A stretch of DNA of 64,000 bases from Brumimicrobium aurantiacum. Its GTDB lineage: Bacteria; Bacteroidota; Bacteroidia; Flavobacteriales_D; Crocinitomicaceae. Positions 53,018 to 63,100 of the stretch are shown here, piece after piece. Made by a program: the position numbers and the translations under genes. How positions within the stretch are numbered: the first letter of the stretch is position 1; every line of letters starts with the position of its first letter. The stretch spans positions 1 through 64,000 of the forward strand of contig NZ_QURB01000006.1 in the NCBI RefSeq assembly GCF_003402975.1, written 5' to 3'. The notes under the pieces were generated by a model. It ran no database searches. It saw nothing but the letters and a program-made list of their open reading frames with translations, and was not told the origin of the DNA.

Positions 53018-53114
53018 TTCTTTATTTTGTTGATGGAAAAGTTGAGTTTCAGAATTCTTTATTTGAATCTTCTTAAGGTGTTGATTGTTATTTCTATCTC
53101 TGATTTTATAATAT

Positions 53115-54371
53115 TTATCTATATTTTAGATAGAATATTGAAGCCATGTTGATTCCTTTTTTATCACCTTCTGTGGAAATCAATAAATCGCCATTTTCAT
53201 GAAACTCTAATCCTTCTGGTTTATAGTAAACTTCTGGCGAAAGTGGGATAACATTGATTAACTTCTTATTCTGATAAATTGAAATCATTTGGTCTTCAGC
53301 AGAAAGAATAAACAAACTTCCTGTAATTGGATGTCTGGCAATTGCGGAAGGATTAAATTGTAAATTCACGCTGTTGATTTCAGGATAATGTTCCGAAATA
53401 TATTTTCGCAATTCTGGGATTTTTATTTCCAAATAGGGTGTTGGTTTGATAAAACGATTTGCGCTCGTTTTGTAAATCATCCTCGAAGATTCTGGCTTGT
53501 CGAAAGATGGCCCTTTGCAAACCAAATACAAAGAGTCATTTTGATAGAATAATCCTTCAATATCTAAAGAATTGGTTTGAATCATGCGTTCAAATGCTAA
53601 AGTTTTGGTTTTTAGATTATTCACAAAAATATTCCCATCACTTCTTAAAACATAAAGTAAATCATCCATTCTTGCAATATCCTCGAAATCTCCAACATCA
53701 GTAAATCTAATGGTTTGAGTGATTTTTCGTTGATCAAAATTATATTCAAAAATAACACCCAACTCATCTTGAATCGCATAAACACTATTGTGATCTGAGC
53801 GTGTAATTCCAGAAATTTCTCTCAAGATATCGGGCATTTCATATATACTGTCAGGCTGATAAAAGTTATAATTTTCCACTTGAAAGGATTCACTTTCTTC
53901 TATGGCAGCATAATCGATGTGATGGTCTTTGTTTGGTGTTTTTACCTTATACTTTTCTCCATCATTGGTGAAGTAAATATTTTGTTCAATGCCTTCTTTA
54001 AAAATCTCAACTTTGATGTATGATGTGTCATTGGTTTTTACTTTCGAAAACTCTTCCAATTTCCAACCTTCGTATTTTTTTGATAATTTCTCTTTTATTT
54101 TTCCAAAAGGTACTTCTGTTTGACTCGCATTACTTTCTAAAAATAACATTTCATCATCAAGAATTCCAACTTCATATCTTTTACCTTCACATAAATACTC
54201 AACTTCAATGTAGCCATCAATCGTGGTTTCAACTTCAAGTATGTCAGGATTATTACATTGAGCGTAAACCGTTTTCATATATCCAGTGCTTTCTGTTTCT
54301 TCTTGAGAAGACTTTTGATCACCACATGCTGCAAGGAATAAAAGCGGAATGAAAATAAGGGATTTGTTCAT
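53115..54371 (-). CDS. lipoprotein fusing a PepSY-like region to an SdiA-regulated propeller
   Basis: 418 residues. Signal peptide ending in FLAACGD (lipobox). The N-terminal half (about 35-150) has the FGKIKEKLSKKYEGWKLEEFSKV pattern of PepSY-like (BLIP-like) domains. The C-terminal half (about 175-415) reads DILREISGITRSDHNSVYAIQDELG and GDFEDIAR, typical of the SdiA-regulated six-bladed propeller. Ligand and role are unknown; a cell-envelope sensor or enzyme is possible. Confidence 0.8.
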   Translation of the reverse strand: MNKSLIFIPLLFLAACGDQKSSQEETESTGYMKTVYAQCNNPDILEVETTIDGYIEVEYLCEGKRYEVGILDDEMLFLESNASQTEVPFGKIKEKLSKKYEGWKLEEFSKVKTNDTSYIKVEIFKEGIEQNIYFTNDGEKYKVKTPNKDHHIDYAAIEESESFQVENYNFYQPDSIYEMPDILREISGITRSDHNSVYAIQDELGVIFEYNFDQRKITQTIRFTDVGDFEDIARMDDLLYVLRSDGNIFVNNLKTKTLAFERMIQTNSLDIEGLFYQNDSLYLVCKGPSFDKPESSRMIYKTSANRFIKPTPYLEIKIPELRKYISEHYPEINSVNLQFNPSAIARHPITGSLFILSAEDQMISIYQNKKLINVIPLSPEVYYKPEGLEFHENGDLLISTEGDKKGINMASIFYLKYR

Positions 54372-54519
54372 CTTGATTGAGTTAATAATAAATTAAAATC
54401 AAAGCTGTTTATATTTCGAATTTTAAAGTTAAGAAAATATAGCATGTGATTAACATTCTCGTTTAATGAAATAGTTTTTACAACACAAATTAAATATAGT
54501 TGAAAGTGCTGATTTTTAA

Positions 54520-55470
54520 TTAATAAGGTAAGCTATTGTATAAACGTTGAAACTGATTGAAGTCAATAAAATCAGGATCTAATTTTTTGTTTTTAATCAA
54601 TTGTTTACCCGTGATTTTTTGACCGTTTTTGAGGAGGTAATTTAAATGTGGATCAACTACTTTGAAATCAACATAGGCACATTTTTTAACGCCTTTAAAG
54701 AAAAGCCACCTCTTTCCTTTCTTAATTTTACCGATTTTAGGATGAAGTAAATACCTATTTAATGGCATCACATTTTTATAGCTAGGACCAAATCTAGGCA
54801 TAGGATCGGGATTCAAAGCCCCTTTATTTTGATAATATAAATCTACTATAGATTCATTTCCCTTGAGGATGATATTCTTTTTGTCATAATGACTTACAAT
54901 GTTCTGACTATCTTTTTCTAATTGAATTTCAATGGGTGTGTATTCTTGATTTGATAAACTGGTTGAAAAATGGCCTCCAAGGTTTACTTTAGGAATAGTA
55001 ACTCCTTGTCTGTTACCCTCTGAATTGGAGGTTACAACAGGTTTATTCTGGAAAAATAGATTTCGTCTTATCATGAAAAACACCTCTACTTTTTCAGCGT
55101 TTGTGAGTATAGCACAATGTCTCATTTGCGTACTGAGACCAGTGTAGCGCCCTACAATGGTATCTTTATCCCTCACTACTACTTGTAATTCATAGGGACG
55201 ATTTTGATCGGGGAAATCATTGAATGTTCCTATTGTATCTTTCCATGATAAAGAATAGGAATTGATTTGTTCACCATTTACTTTGATTTTACCTTCAAAA
55301 ATTACACTCAATTGTATTTCTAAATCCGGAATATAATGTGGAACAGTTGAACTGGTGTTTCGTTTTACAATCTGGGCATTTAGAGTAAAACAAAATAAAG
55401 TGATTTGCAAAATTAGAAGCAAACGAATGAAATATGGAAAGTGAATCATGTGATACCGTTTAATTATCAT
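54520..55470 (-). CDS. hypothetical secreted protein
   Basis: 316 residues. Signal peptide (FIRLLLILQITLFCFTLNAQ); the first ATG at 55470 has the best A/T-rich leader, ATG 55449 is an alternative. The body is beta-rich, with lysine-rich C-terminal segments (GKIKKGKRWLFFKGVKKC). No known domain or T9SS tail was seen. It is divergent from yihY. The gap 55471-55684 shows no other feature. Confidence 0.65.
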   Translation of the reverse strand: MIIKRYHMIHFPYFIRLLLILQITLFCFTLNAQIVKRNTSSTVPHYIPDLEIQLSVIFEGKIKVNGEQINSYSLSWKDTIGTFNDFPDQNRPYELQVVVRDKDTIVGRYTGLSTQMRHCAILTNAEKVEVFFMIRRNLFFQNKPVVTSNSEGNRQGVTIPKVNLGGHFSTSLSNQEYTPIEIQLEKDSQNIVSHYDKKNIILKGNESIVDLYYQNKGALNPDPMPRFGPSYKNVMPLNRYLLHPKIGKIKKGKRWLFFKGVKKCAYVDFKVVDPHLNYLLKNGQKITGKQLIKNKKLDPDFIDFNQFQRLYNSLPY

Positions 55471-55684
55471 TCTAAAATTAATTATTAATTAGTTAATTTA
55501 AATCCTTGAGTAGTTTTATAATTTAATGCTTTTACAAGAAACCTAGGTAATGCAATAGGGGATTGATGACCATTGATAAAGATAGTTTAGGAAATTTTAT
55601 GGTTTTTATAAAAAGCTATAAAATTTGACTGGTGAAATCTTTTATCTTTAAAAGGAATAAATTTTCTAATCAATAATACGCCAA

Positions 55685-56644
55685 ATGATAAACAAAATAA
55701 AAGACTTTCTAAAACCTTTCATTGAAGTAGTAAAAACGATGATAGATGGTTTCGGAACTCACGGAGTAATGACCTTCGCTGCAGCCATTGGATTTTATAC
55801 CATTTTCTCGTTACCAGGTTTGTTGGTTACGATTATAGTTGTTGCAGGTTTTTTTCTTGGAAAAGATGCTGCATCTGGTCAATTAACATCACAATTAGGA
55901 GAATTTATCGGAACAGATATTGCACAATCCATTTCTGACATTATTGTTCAAGTTGAGGTTGGAGGAGATGGAACACTTCAAACCATTATTGGTGTGGGAA
56001 CACTTGTTTTTTCAGCAACAACTGTTTTTATGAGTTTACAGGAAGGACTCAATAGAATTTGGGATGTTGTCGCGAAACCCAAAAGAGGGATTGTTAAGTT
56101 TTTAATTAATCGTGTTTTATCTCTGGGGATGATCGTAGGAATGGGTTTCATTTTTATTGTTTCTTTAATTAGTGATACTATTTTGGAGATTTTCTTCAAT
56201 CAAATTCAAAAATTAATCGGAGCGGAAACAAGTTTTCTTCTAGATATTGTTTCAACAGGTCTTTCATTTGCCATTATTTTTCTGATAATAGCCATGATCT
56301 TTAAGTTCTTACCTGATGTGAAATTACGTTGGAAAGATGTAGGAATGGCTGCTTTAATTACTGCTGGTCTATTTGTACTAGGTAAGTATGCAATTCAAGT
56401 TTATCTTTCAAATAGTTCCTTTTCAGAAACATATCAAGCCGCTGGATCAATTGTTGTTTTGTTAATTTGGGTTTATTATTCAACCGTTGTAATTTTATTG
56501 GGAGCGGAAATTACACGTGCCATTATGATTTATAAAGGTCGTCCAATTCGACCCGCAAATCAAGCTCAAAAAATCGAAATTAAACAAGTGGATTACGATA
56601 CTTATAAGTCTCAATATTACCACACTGAAGAATCAGAGGAATAA
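55685..56644 (+). CDS. YihY/BrkB family inner-membrane protein
   Basis: 319 residues with six hydrophobic helices. Family marks: TFAAAIGFYTIFSLPGLL, a conserved SLQEGLNRIWDV segment and, near the C-terminus, VVLLIWVYYSTVVILLGAEITRA. The family was once annotated as ribonuclease BN, wrongly. In Gram-negative bacteria it has been linked to lipid transport between the membranes, together with AsmA-like proteins; a tamB gene lies 4 kb away. Confidence 0.9.
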   Translation: MINKIKDFLKPFIEVVKTMIDGFGTHGVMTFAAAIGFYTIFSLPGLLVTIIVVAGFFLGKDAASGQLTSQLGEFIGTDIAQSISDIIVQVEVGGDGTLQTIIGVGTLVFSATTVFMSLQEGLNRIWDVVAKPKRGIVKFLINRVLSLGMIVGMGFIFIVSLISDTILEIFFNQIQKLIGAETSFLLDIVSTGLSFAIIFLIIAMIFKFLPDVKLRWKDVGMAALITAGLFVLGKYAIQVYLSNSSFSETYQAAGSIVVLLIWVYYSTVVILLGAEITRAIMIYKGRPIRPANQAQKIEIKQVDYDTYKSQYYHTEESEE

Positions 56645-56676
56645 ATTAGAAGTTGATGGATATAAGTTTTTGAAGT

Positions 56677-56745
56677 AAGTGGTTGAAACCACTTTGGATG
56701 ATACTCAAATATCTATTGAATGCGGGATGAATCCCACATCAATAG
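56677..56745. repeat. two adjacent hairpins, REP-like
   Basis: AAGTGGTTGAAACCACTT (56677-56694) is a perfect hairpin with a short loop. At 56713-56745 a 33-base element pairs CTATTG...GGGAT with ATCCC...AATAG around GA. Neither has a T-run, so they are not ordinary terminators. Confidence 0.6.
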
Positions 56746-56780
56746 AATCTTATAAAATTCCTTTTCGACTTCAAGCGCAT

Positions 56781-57251
56781 TTACTTAATCAATTCATCGA
56801 ATTGACTAAAATATTGAACTTGCCATTCTTGAGTTTTAATGGCTTGTTTACTAGATAAATCCTTTTCCCATGGCGGATAAACACGAAATCCTCTTTTTCC
56901 ATCATGGAGCTTAGAAGCCATGATTTTATTTTTTAGCAGCGCCTCTTTTGGAAAGGTGAAAACACCTTGAGCATTCTCCGTTATGGAGAGAATAATAAAA
57001 TACGCAATGTCGTCTTTGTCATGATAAGGTGCAGTGATTCCTTCAGTATTGCGTTTCCAAACTGTTACAAATTGACCTTTCTTGGTTGGTGTAGACTTAG
57101 CCTTTCTGAAAATGGCTTTCTTCTGATTATACAAGGCTTGATGTGCCCAATACTCTTTCCCTTCTTGCTCAGCAATATTTATGTCAATTCGAGTGCCTGT
57201 CACTTTCGAAAGTTTCAACTCTAAATAGGAGATGGTGTTTTTCAATGTCAT
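56781..57251 (-). CDS. MepB family protein
   Basis: 156 residues. Recognisable by IFRKAKSTPTKKGQFVTVWKR, DKDDIAYFII and GVFTFPKEAL; the family is named after a Staphylococcus gene next to the MepA pump but has no proven function. Cytoplasmic. It starts 9 bases after the membrane protein gene at 57261-57854, so they share an operon. Confidence 0.85.
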   Translation of the reverse strand: MTLKNTISYLELKLSKVTGTRIDINIAEQEGKEYWAHQALYNQKKAIFRKAKSTPTKKGQFVTVWKRNTEGITAPYHDKDDIAYFIILSITENAQGVFTFPKEALLKNKIMASKLHDGKRGFRVYPPWEKDLSSKQAIKTQEWQVQYFSQFDELIK

Positions 57252-57260
57252 GATGATGAA

Positions 57261-57854
57261 CTAAAAATTGAACATTTTCTTTTTTCTTGGAACAAATTCA
57301 ATTTCATATTTCAATCTTTTTTGTCCTTGTTTATTGTAATAGACTTTCGATTTTTTGACATAATCTTGAGTCAGTTTATTACTGAGAAAGGAGCCAAAAA
57401 TAAGGTAGGCTATAAATGGTAAAAGCAATAATAATGGATGAATTTGGATGAAGTCAAAAGAATCTCTCGGAATTACAATCATTATGAAAATGATTCCACA
57501 AAAATTGATCGCGTCAATGGCTCTTGGATAAAACTTAATTGCTCCGTAGGAGAGGACAGAAACTATAATAGGTATCAATAAAAATGAGATGAAACTTAGT
57601 ATTCCATTTTGAATAAGTGATTGAATTGACAAGAATATTGTGGAAAGTATGAACAGAAAAGTTAAAATTAGATAGAAAGTCATTTGAGTTTTTAGTTCTT
57701 TTCGTTGCTCAAGTGTTGGAATGTTCTTAATGGTATCAGCAATGGTTTCATCATCAAGATTGCTCATTTGCTTCATCAACTCAAAAGTAGTTTGCTTGGA
57801 TTCTCCAGAATTAATAAATTTATATGCTTCTCGTCTAATTTCCCTACGTTTCAT
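57261..57854 (-). CDS. hypothetical membrane protein
   Basis: 197 residues. A charged N-terminal 55 residues (MKRREIRREAYKFINSGESK, with a TFELMKQ and IKNIPTLEQRKEL segment) is followed by four to five helices and a basic C-terminal tail (VPRKKKMFNF). The N-terminal pattern recurs in Bacteroidota membrane proteins of unknown role. It lies between tamL and the mepB-like gene on the same strand. Confidence 0.6.
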   Translation of the reverse strand: MKRREIRREAYKFINSGESKQTTFELMKQMSNLDDETIADTIKNIPTLEQRKELKTQMTFYLILTFLFILSTIFLSIQSLIQNGILSFISFLLIPIIVSVLSYGAIKFYPRAIDAINFCGIIFIMIVIPRDSFDFIQIHPLLLLLPFIAYLIFGSFLSNKLTQDYVKKSKVYYNKQGQKRLKYEIEFVPRKKKMFNF

Positions 57855-57913
57855 TTTCTGCGGTAATAGTGTAGCCCAAATATAATATGAAATCTCGGAA
57901 ATAAAGCTTCAAT

Positions 57914-60199
57914 CTAAAAAGGATAACCAATCGCAAAATTAAAAACAGGAGCATCGTATTCGAATTCCCAATCTGCGTAAGGTCTCTTTATTGGTGCAGC
58001 AAAATCAAAACGAATTACGAATCCTTGAACATCTACTCTTAGTCCAACTCCTGGTCCAATTCCTATTTTATTCATAAAATCTGAAGTGAATTTTCCTCCT
58101 GGCAGAGCTTCGTTTTCATTTTTTAGCCAAACATTTCCTGCATCAACAAATACAGCTCCTTTTAAGACTGAAATTAATGGGAAACGGTATTCTAAATTGG
58201 CCTCCAAACGAATGTCTCCCGCCTGATCAAAATATCCATTTTCATCGTTTTCTGGCTGATATGATCCGGGACCAAGAGATCTAATTTGAAAAGCACGAAC
58301 GCTGTAAGAACCTCCAGAAAAATATTGCTTTACAAATGGTAAGGCTGTTGAGTTTCCATAAGGAACTCCAATTCCTCCAAAAACACGACCAATAATTGTA
58401 TTTCCTTTTCTGTCTATATCGTAGTGGTAACTAAAATCAACATCACCTTTAACATATTGTGCGTATTTCAATCCCATAAATGTTTTAATTCCATCATCCT
58501 GCATTTTACCAATTAGATTTACGGTATTTCCCGCGAGATCAAAATTCATTTTAAAATTGATTTTCCCTTTTTTCTGTGAAACGTTTAATTCATTATAAGT
58601 AAAAGAATAGGTGAGTCCAGCAATAAATTGTTGTTCGAAACTTCTTCTAAGAAATGGATTGTCATCTAAAATAGATTCAAATTGCTCACTCGTATTTCCT
58701 AATCTTACATAATCAATTTGAAATGGGTTTAATTGGTGAGTAACATATTTGTTGGCGTTCCATACATATCCAAATGAGGCAGAGTAGGAGTTCAAGGTAT
58801 ATAAATTACTTCTGCTGAAATAGTCAAAACCTAAACTAACTTTCGTTTTTGGAATCGAATATCTGAAGTATTTATCTAAATCTCCTGGAAATATTAATCG
58901 GGGAAAGCTTAATGAAGTTTTTAACCCCGTTTGTAAACTACTCGAGTTGTCAGTGTCTCTTCCCAGCTGCTTTTCATATCCGAAACTTCCAGTTATAGAG
59001 AAGTTTTCTCCACCTCTAAAAACATTTCTGTTGATGTACGTTAATCCTAAATTGGGTCCTGTAAAGTTGTTCGACTTTGTAACACCTTGTAATTCTGCTC
59101 TTAAGGATCGTTTGTTCAAAGGAGAAAGTGATATTTTAGCATTTAATTCCCGATGCCACAAACTGTCTTTTGTTGTAGGCTTAACTTCATTGTAATCTAT
59201 ATTTACAAATTTATATGTTCCAATAGAAGAGATTCGCTGACTTGTATATCTTGATTTCACAGGATCGTAGCGTTCATCAGGATTGATTAAAATAAAAGAA
59301 TGCAATTTTTCGGGTTTAAAAAAGATATGTCCTTGAATAAATTTTACTTCCTCAATAGTTACTGTATCTATTCCAGGTTTTGAAGTGCCTGCAGCAGCAT
59401 TTGGGTATACTTCAACTTTTTTAATTGTATATGGAACTTTAGACTTTTGAGGAACACCCTCTTTTAGTTTTAAATATAAATTATAAGTTTTGTTTTGATT
59501 TAAGTTGGTATCGGCTTGAAAGAGAATGAAGTTTGAGTTGAAATTGTAATATCCCTTGTTTTTAAGGTATTGATCTATTCGATCTCGTTCAGCCTTGAAT
59601 GCACTCAAATCGTATCGACTACTGTCTTTTAATATGGTTTCTGATAATGCGTTTTCAAGTTCCTCATAAATTGGATAGTTTCTCGAGTCCTTTAATGAAT
59701 CTACAATAATTGAATAATTTACCAATCGATATGGTCTACCAACAGTGGCTGAGAAATCTGTAATAGCTGTTCTTTTATTACTGTCCTTTTTGATGTTGGA
59801 TGAAATAGTACTGTAGAAAAAGCCACTGTTTTCTAATCTGTTTTCAATTAATTCTGTAGTGTTTTCAATTCTTACATCCGAAAAATACGCTGGTTCTTCA
59901 CCAATCTTTCTATTTAAGAAACGAACAATGAAATTAGGGTCTTCTTTCTGAGCTTTATAGTGAAAATAAAGTTTAGGGTACATTCCCAATACGCGTGTGT
60001 TGGGCTCTGGATATAGTAAACTCTGGAGTTCTCCTTCCAATCCTGAAGTATTCTCAAGTTCAACAGTGTCTTTCACACTCACAGTTCCACCGCGATAAAG
60101 ATACTCTCCTTCAGGAATGAATTTCTTCACGCTACAACCGCTCAAGAGAAGAGCAATTAAAGCGAAAATGATATAATATGTTTTAGAATTAGTTTGCAT
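57914..60199 (-). CDS. tamL: TamL, BamA/TamA-family outer-membrane lipoprotein
   Basis: 761 residues. The signal peptide ends in LLSGC, so the protein is lipidated at Cys22, unlike proteobacterial TamA; this form is called TamL in Bacteroidota. POTRA-like repeats occupy about 25-370 and the Omp85 barrel about 380-761 (SVRAFQIRSLGPG near the conserved L6 motif), ending in an aromatic FNFAIGYPF. With TamB it moves lipids or outer-membrane proteins between membranes. Its start overlaps the tamB stop (TAATG). Confidence 0.9.
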   Translation of the reverse strand: MQTNSKTYYIIFALIALLLSGCSVKKFIPEGEYLYRGGTVSVKDTVELENTSGLEGELQSLLYPEPNTRVLGMYPKLYFHYKAQKEDPNFIVRFLNRKIGEEPAYFSDVRIENTTELIENRLENSGFFYSTISSNIKKDSNKRTAITDFSATVGRPYRLVNYSIIVDSLKDSRNYPIYEELENALSETILKDSSRYDLSAFKAERDRIDQYLKNKGYYNFNSNFILFQADTNLNQNKTYNLYLKLKEGVPQKSKVPYTIKKVEVYPNAAAGTSKPGIDTVTIEEVKFIQGHIFFKPEKLHSFILINPDERYDPVKSRYTSQRISSIGTYKFVNIDYNEVKPTTKDSLWHRELNAKISLSPLNKRSLRAELQGVTKSNNFTGPNLGLTYINRNVFRGGENFSITGSFGYEKQLGRDTDNSSSLQTGLKTSLSFPRLIFPGDLDKYFRYSIPKTKVSLGFDYFSRSNLYTLNSYSASFGYVWNANKYVTHQLNPFQIDYVRLGNTSEQFESILDDNPFLRRSFEQQFIAGLTYSFTYNELNVSQKKGKINFKMNFDLAGNTVNLIGKMQDDGIKTFMGLKYAQYVKGDVDFSYHYDIDRKGNTIIGRVFGGIGVPYGNSTALPFVKQYFSGGSYSVRAFQIRSLGPGSYQPENDENGYFDQAGDIRLEANLEYRFPLISVLKGAVFVDAGNVWLKNENEALPGGKFTSDFMNKIGIGPGVGLRVDVQGFVIRFDFAAPIKRPYADWEFEYDAPVFNFAIGYPF

Positions 60200-63100
60200 T
60201 AATTTGAATCCGATTTTTCTTCTCTATTTGTAGCTTTATTATTATCTTCATTTTTAGGTTCTTCTTCCTTTCTAGGTTTTGAACCAAACAATTCATTGAA
60301 ATGATTAAACTGTCTTTGGAAAATCAATGCGATTCCGTTAACAAATACCTGACCATCAATTACATTTTCATATTCACTATCTCTATATCCTTTTAGCCTC
60401 CATCTTCCATCTTCGGTTAATAAATATTGAATACTTGCATTTCCAACCACTGAATTCTCTTGTCCGGCTTCTCCTTCAACATTAACAGTACTTCCGACAC
60501 TTACAATTAATCTGTCATCCAATAATTTCTTTTGAGCAGTAACATTTAAATCGGTACGTTGTTCAGCTGTTTCTCCTTGGTAATCGGTATAACTATTTAA
60601 TCCAAAATTAAGCTCAACTCCAGTGTTCCCCATCAATTTATCAGAATATGTATTCAATTGATCGGAAATTGCTTGATTAATATTTTTACGTACAATACTA
60701 GCAGTACCACCAGAAGAACCATCTGATCCAGGATTTGGATAGAATTTTTTAAGTACTAATAACGAGAAAACTTGCTTATTTAAAGCGTCTTCTTCATTAT
60801 TTAATTGTTTAATTCTACTGTAAACAGTTCCATCAATAGCACCTTGATAATCTTCAGGCATTCCTAAATTGAAATTTAACCTTGGTTGATCTATTTCTCC
60901 ATTCACATTTAAATAAACCAAGAAAGGCAATTGCTGACGGTATTTGTTTTTAACCTCCTCACTTGAACCTGCAGTTTGCGTGGCCATTAATGATGTTGCA
61001 GAAGTTTCAACTGAATATTTAGCGGTAACATTCATTTCAGCATCCATTGGACCGCCTCCAGACCATGCAATATAACTACCTCTTTCAAGCTCAAATTCTC
61101 GTTTTACAAGGTTGTATAAACTCAAATTGTAATGCCCATCATTAATGTTATAACGTCCACTTAATGTTGTTCGACCGTTGTCTTCCATTTTGAAAATTAA
61201 TTCTCCATTTCCTGCAACCTTTAGATTGTCACCTGTTTGAGGATCAACAATTACATTAAATGTAGCGCCTTTATCGATTTTTAATTTCGCATTTAAATCC
61301 ATACCGCCAAATGCAACAACTTCAGTAGAATCATCTGTTCGTGTTAAAATATTATCTGGATTTTCCTTATTTACAAATTCAACAATTCCATCTCTACTTT
61401 CAAGTTGTGCTTGTGCATCAAGTAAAACATAAGTGAAGTTAGTGTTTTCATTAATACCTAAATTCACATCAACTATTGGCTTATTTAAATTTCCTTTAAT
61501 CGTTCCATCAATGTCAAAGTTTAAGTCTCCATAAAACTCTTCATTGTCTTTCTTTGTTGAACTAATGGCTTGGAAATTATTCGCTTTTAATCCTAAATCA
61601 AATTCAGGATTGGCTAAATCTTCCGTTAAAATAGAACCGTCTAGTGTAAATTTATTGTTTTCCTCATCTTCAATTGTGAATTGGCTAAAAGCAATTTTTG
61701 TTTGATCTAATTCAATTTTATCCTTACTCAATTTAAATTTAGAATCTAATTGCGTTACGTTAAATGTTGCATCATTAAACTGAATGTCTCCTTTGTATTT
61801 TGGCTCGCTAGGACTTCCTTTCAAAGAAATATTTCCATTAATATTACCGCTAGCATCGTCTAAACTTTCACCAGCTAGACCTGCAATGGTCTTCATTCCA
61901 ATTTTATTGAGATTAATTTTAAAATCTAAAGGATTAAGGGAATCGTTTAAGGCATAATCACCCAATACTTCTAAATTGACATCTTTTCCTTTTAAGCTTA
62001 AATCTATATTGTAAGTGTTGCTTTGAACCGACTTTGCTTGGAGTTCTAAATTTCCTAATTCAGTTTGTAAAGCTGCTAAATCCTCAATTTTGAAATCTGT
62101 ATTGAGTCCAAGTTGGTCAAATGGATCGATTACAACAATTTTTCCTTGTAGCTGACCTGTTGCGATTAACTCTTCTTCATTCAATAAAGCCATGATGTTT
62201 TCTAATTTAAAGTTTTCAAATCCTAAACCGATATTGTTCTTTTCTGTTTGGATTAAATCATTGGCAATACGTACTTTTTGATTTCCTTGACTAAATACAA
62301 AGTTTTGAGCAACTATTTCTTGGTCTAAAAATTTAAGTTGGTTGTCTTCAGGAATAGACCAGTTTTGACCTTGGAAAATGAGTTTTTCTGAATCGAAATG
62401 TATTTTTAAATCTTGTCTCAAGTCCGATAATTCTGTTTTTACAACATAAACTTCTTCCTCGCCATCAAAGGATTTAAAGTTTAAGTTCAATAAGCTGTTT
62501 TTTAAATCACCATCGAAATAGGAACGTTTCATTTGAATTGGACCAGCGCTCAATTCAATAAACCCAAATTTGAATTTGGCATCTTTTGCTCCTGAAACAA
62601 GTGAGAAATCTAGACTGTCAATTGTGTTTTCAGAATAATTTATGAATGGTAAGTTTAAATTGGCTTTTAAATCTTTTTCTTCTTCATTGAATTTTAAATT
62701 AAAATCTAAAGTGTCCATTGTTTTAATCTCAGGAATGAAAAGGCGAGAAATGAGCTTCGTATTGGCAAAATTCATATCCATCTTTAACTTTACAGGGTCT
62801 TGAATAGAATCTTGTGCAATTATTGAATCTGTAAAGTAAGCCTGCAATTGATTTTGAATAGCTGTTGCAATTTGCTCTGGACCTGAGTTTGAACGTAAGT
62901 TTCCATTTAAGAAATTACTATTGATATCAAATGAAGTACTGTCCTTTCTGATGTTTGCCGCAATGTCAACTTTACCTAAGTACAAATTCTCCTTCTCATA
63001 GACTGCGACTCCTTCGGTTAACTGAGTGTCAAACTTGAATCTTTCCGCATTTCCTTTAAAATTGGCCTGCATCATTAACTTTGCCTTTATATCTTTATTG

